The notes under the pieces are model-generated. The model did not search any database. It had not been told where the DNA came from and worked only from the letters and a program-made list of their open reading frames with translations. From Pseudomonas synxantha BG33R (lineage in GTDB: Bacteria > Pseudomonadota > Gammaproteobacteria > Pseudomonadales > Pseudomonadaceae): a stretch of 64,000 bases of DNA. Numbering within the stretch: position 1 is the stretch's first letter; every line of letters begins with the position of its first letter. Location of the stretch: the NCBI RefSeq assembly GCF_000263715.2, contig NZ_CM001514.1, positions 6,138,498 through 6,202,497 of the forward strand, in the 5' to 3' direction. Below, piece by piece: positions 63,402-64,000 of this stretch. The position numbers and the translations under genes were made by a program.

Positions 63402-64000
63402 ATGCCTACGCCCCACGTTGAGACGATGAAAATCGACGAGCTGGACTGCTGGCGCATCCGCCACAACGGCGCCGAGCTGATGGTGGCCCAACAGGGTGCG
63501 CATATCTTCAGTTACCAGCGCGAGGGCGAACAGCCACTGATCTGGCCGAACCCTGCGGCGGTGTTCAAGCGGGGCAAAGGCATCCGTACCGGCGTGCCGG
63601 TGTGCTGGCCGTGGTTTGGTGTTTTCGACCGTAACCCGCAGAGTGTAAAAGCCATGCGCCAAAGCGATCAGCCTGCCGGCGCCCACGGCTTTGTGCGCAC
63701 CGCGCTCTGGGAGTTGGCCGGGACGGCAATCGAAGGTGAAGCCCTGCGTATCGAGCTGGTGCTGCCGACTCCTGCGAACGGCTTCCCCGGCTGGCCCCAT
63801 AAGGTCGACTTGAAGTTGAGCCTGCTGCTGGACGACCAACTGCATATCCGCCTCACCAGCCACAACCGCGGCACCGACACCGTGACCTTCAGCCAGGCAC
63901 TGCACACCTACTTCGCTGTGAGCGACGTGCGCAACGTGCAGGTCGAGGGGGTGGATGGCTTGGCCTATATCGATACTGCTGATGGGTGGACCGAGAAGCA
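63402..64000 (+). CDS. D-hexose-6-phosphate mutarotase (YeaD-like), partial
   Basis: The gene runs off the window end; 199 residues are visible. It resembles aldose-1-epimerase-fold YeaD proteins that interconvert anomers of glucose-6-phosphate. Seen features are RTGVPVCWPWFG and the active-site stretch AHGFVRTALWEL with its His, plus QALHTYFAVSDVRNVQVEG. It lies 59 bases after the thioesterase gene and is probably read from its own or that promoter. Confidence 0.9.
   Translation, partial: MPTPHVETMKIDELDCWRIRHNGAELMVAQQGAHIFSYQREGEQPLIWPNPAAVFKRGKGIRTGVPVCWPWFGVFDRNPQSVKAMRQSDQPAGAHGFVRTALWELAGTAIEGEALRIELVLPTPANGFPGWPHKVDLKLSLLLDDQLHIRLTSHNRGTDTVTFSQALHTYFAVSDVRNVQVEGVDGLAYIDTADGWTEK

Overview
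The window looks like a chromosomal segment of a fluorescent Pseudomonas (P. fluorescens group). Three things suggest this: the GC-rich codon use, the protein sequences (OxyR, PhoB, RecG and T6SS proteins of Pseudomonas type), and the many REP/REPIN palindromes of the kind known from P. fluorescens. This assignment is from recognition; no database search was run.

Layout. Positions 1-813 (minus) hold a partial SDR-family gene. Positions 1002-3160 hold the exbB-exbD-tonB iron-transport energiser operon, and 3317-7799 hold oxyR, recG and a two-domain YbaK-like/HDOD gene. A small secreted-protein gene (7932-8306, minus) follows a REPIN.

From 8431 to 43084 there is a complete HSI-I-like type VI secretion system (T6SS). 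The leftward arm runs fha1-tssJ-tssK-tssL-tssM-tagF-pppA-ppkA-tagT-tagS-tagR-tagQ. It carries the secretion core plus the TagQRST/PpkA/PppA/Fha1 threonine-phosphorylation control pathway, and most genes overlap by a few bases. The rightward arm runs tssA-tssB-tssC-hcp-tssE-tssF-tssG-clpV, then vgrG, an Eag-type chaperone gene, a 1452-residue PAAR-Rhs effector and a putative immunity gene. The two arms diverge from a 393-base control region (25439-25831). TagJ, usually found between hcp and tssE in this class, is absent; a strong hairpin sits there instead. The Rhs C-terminal 120 residues look like an HNH-type nuclease.

An AT-richer stretch (about 42240-44340) holds the toxin end, the immunity gene and an unrecognised cysteine-free protein (43172-44155, minus). 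Upstream of that protein is a sequence resembling an HrpL box, which would suggest a type III secretion connection.

Positions 44441-47901 are housekeeping: hupB, rubredoxin reductase, rubredoxin, ubiC and ubiA. Positions 48010-61045 form a phosphate-response region: a small periplasmic protein, phoB-phoR, a CNNM/CBS membrane protein, a HigBA-like toxin-antitoxin pair, a PilZ-like response regulator, then phoU, pstB, pstA, pstC and pstS, with Pho boxes before phoB, pstC and pstS. The right end has an MFS transporter, a YciA-like thioesterase and a partial hexose-6-phosphate mutarotase gene.
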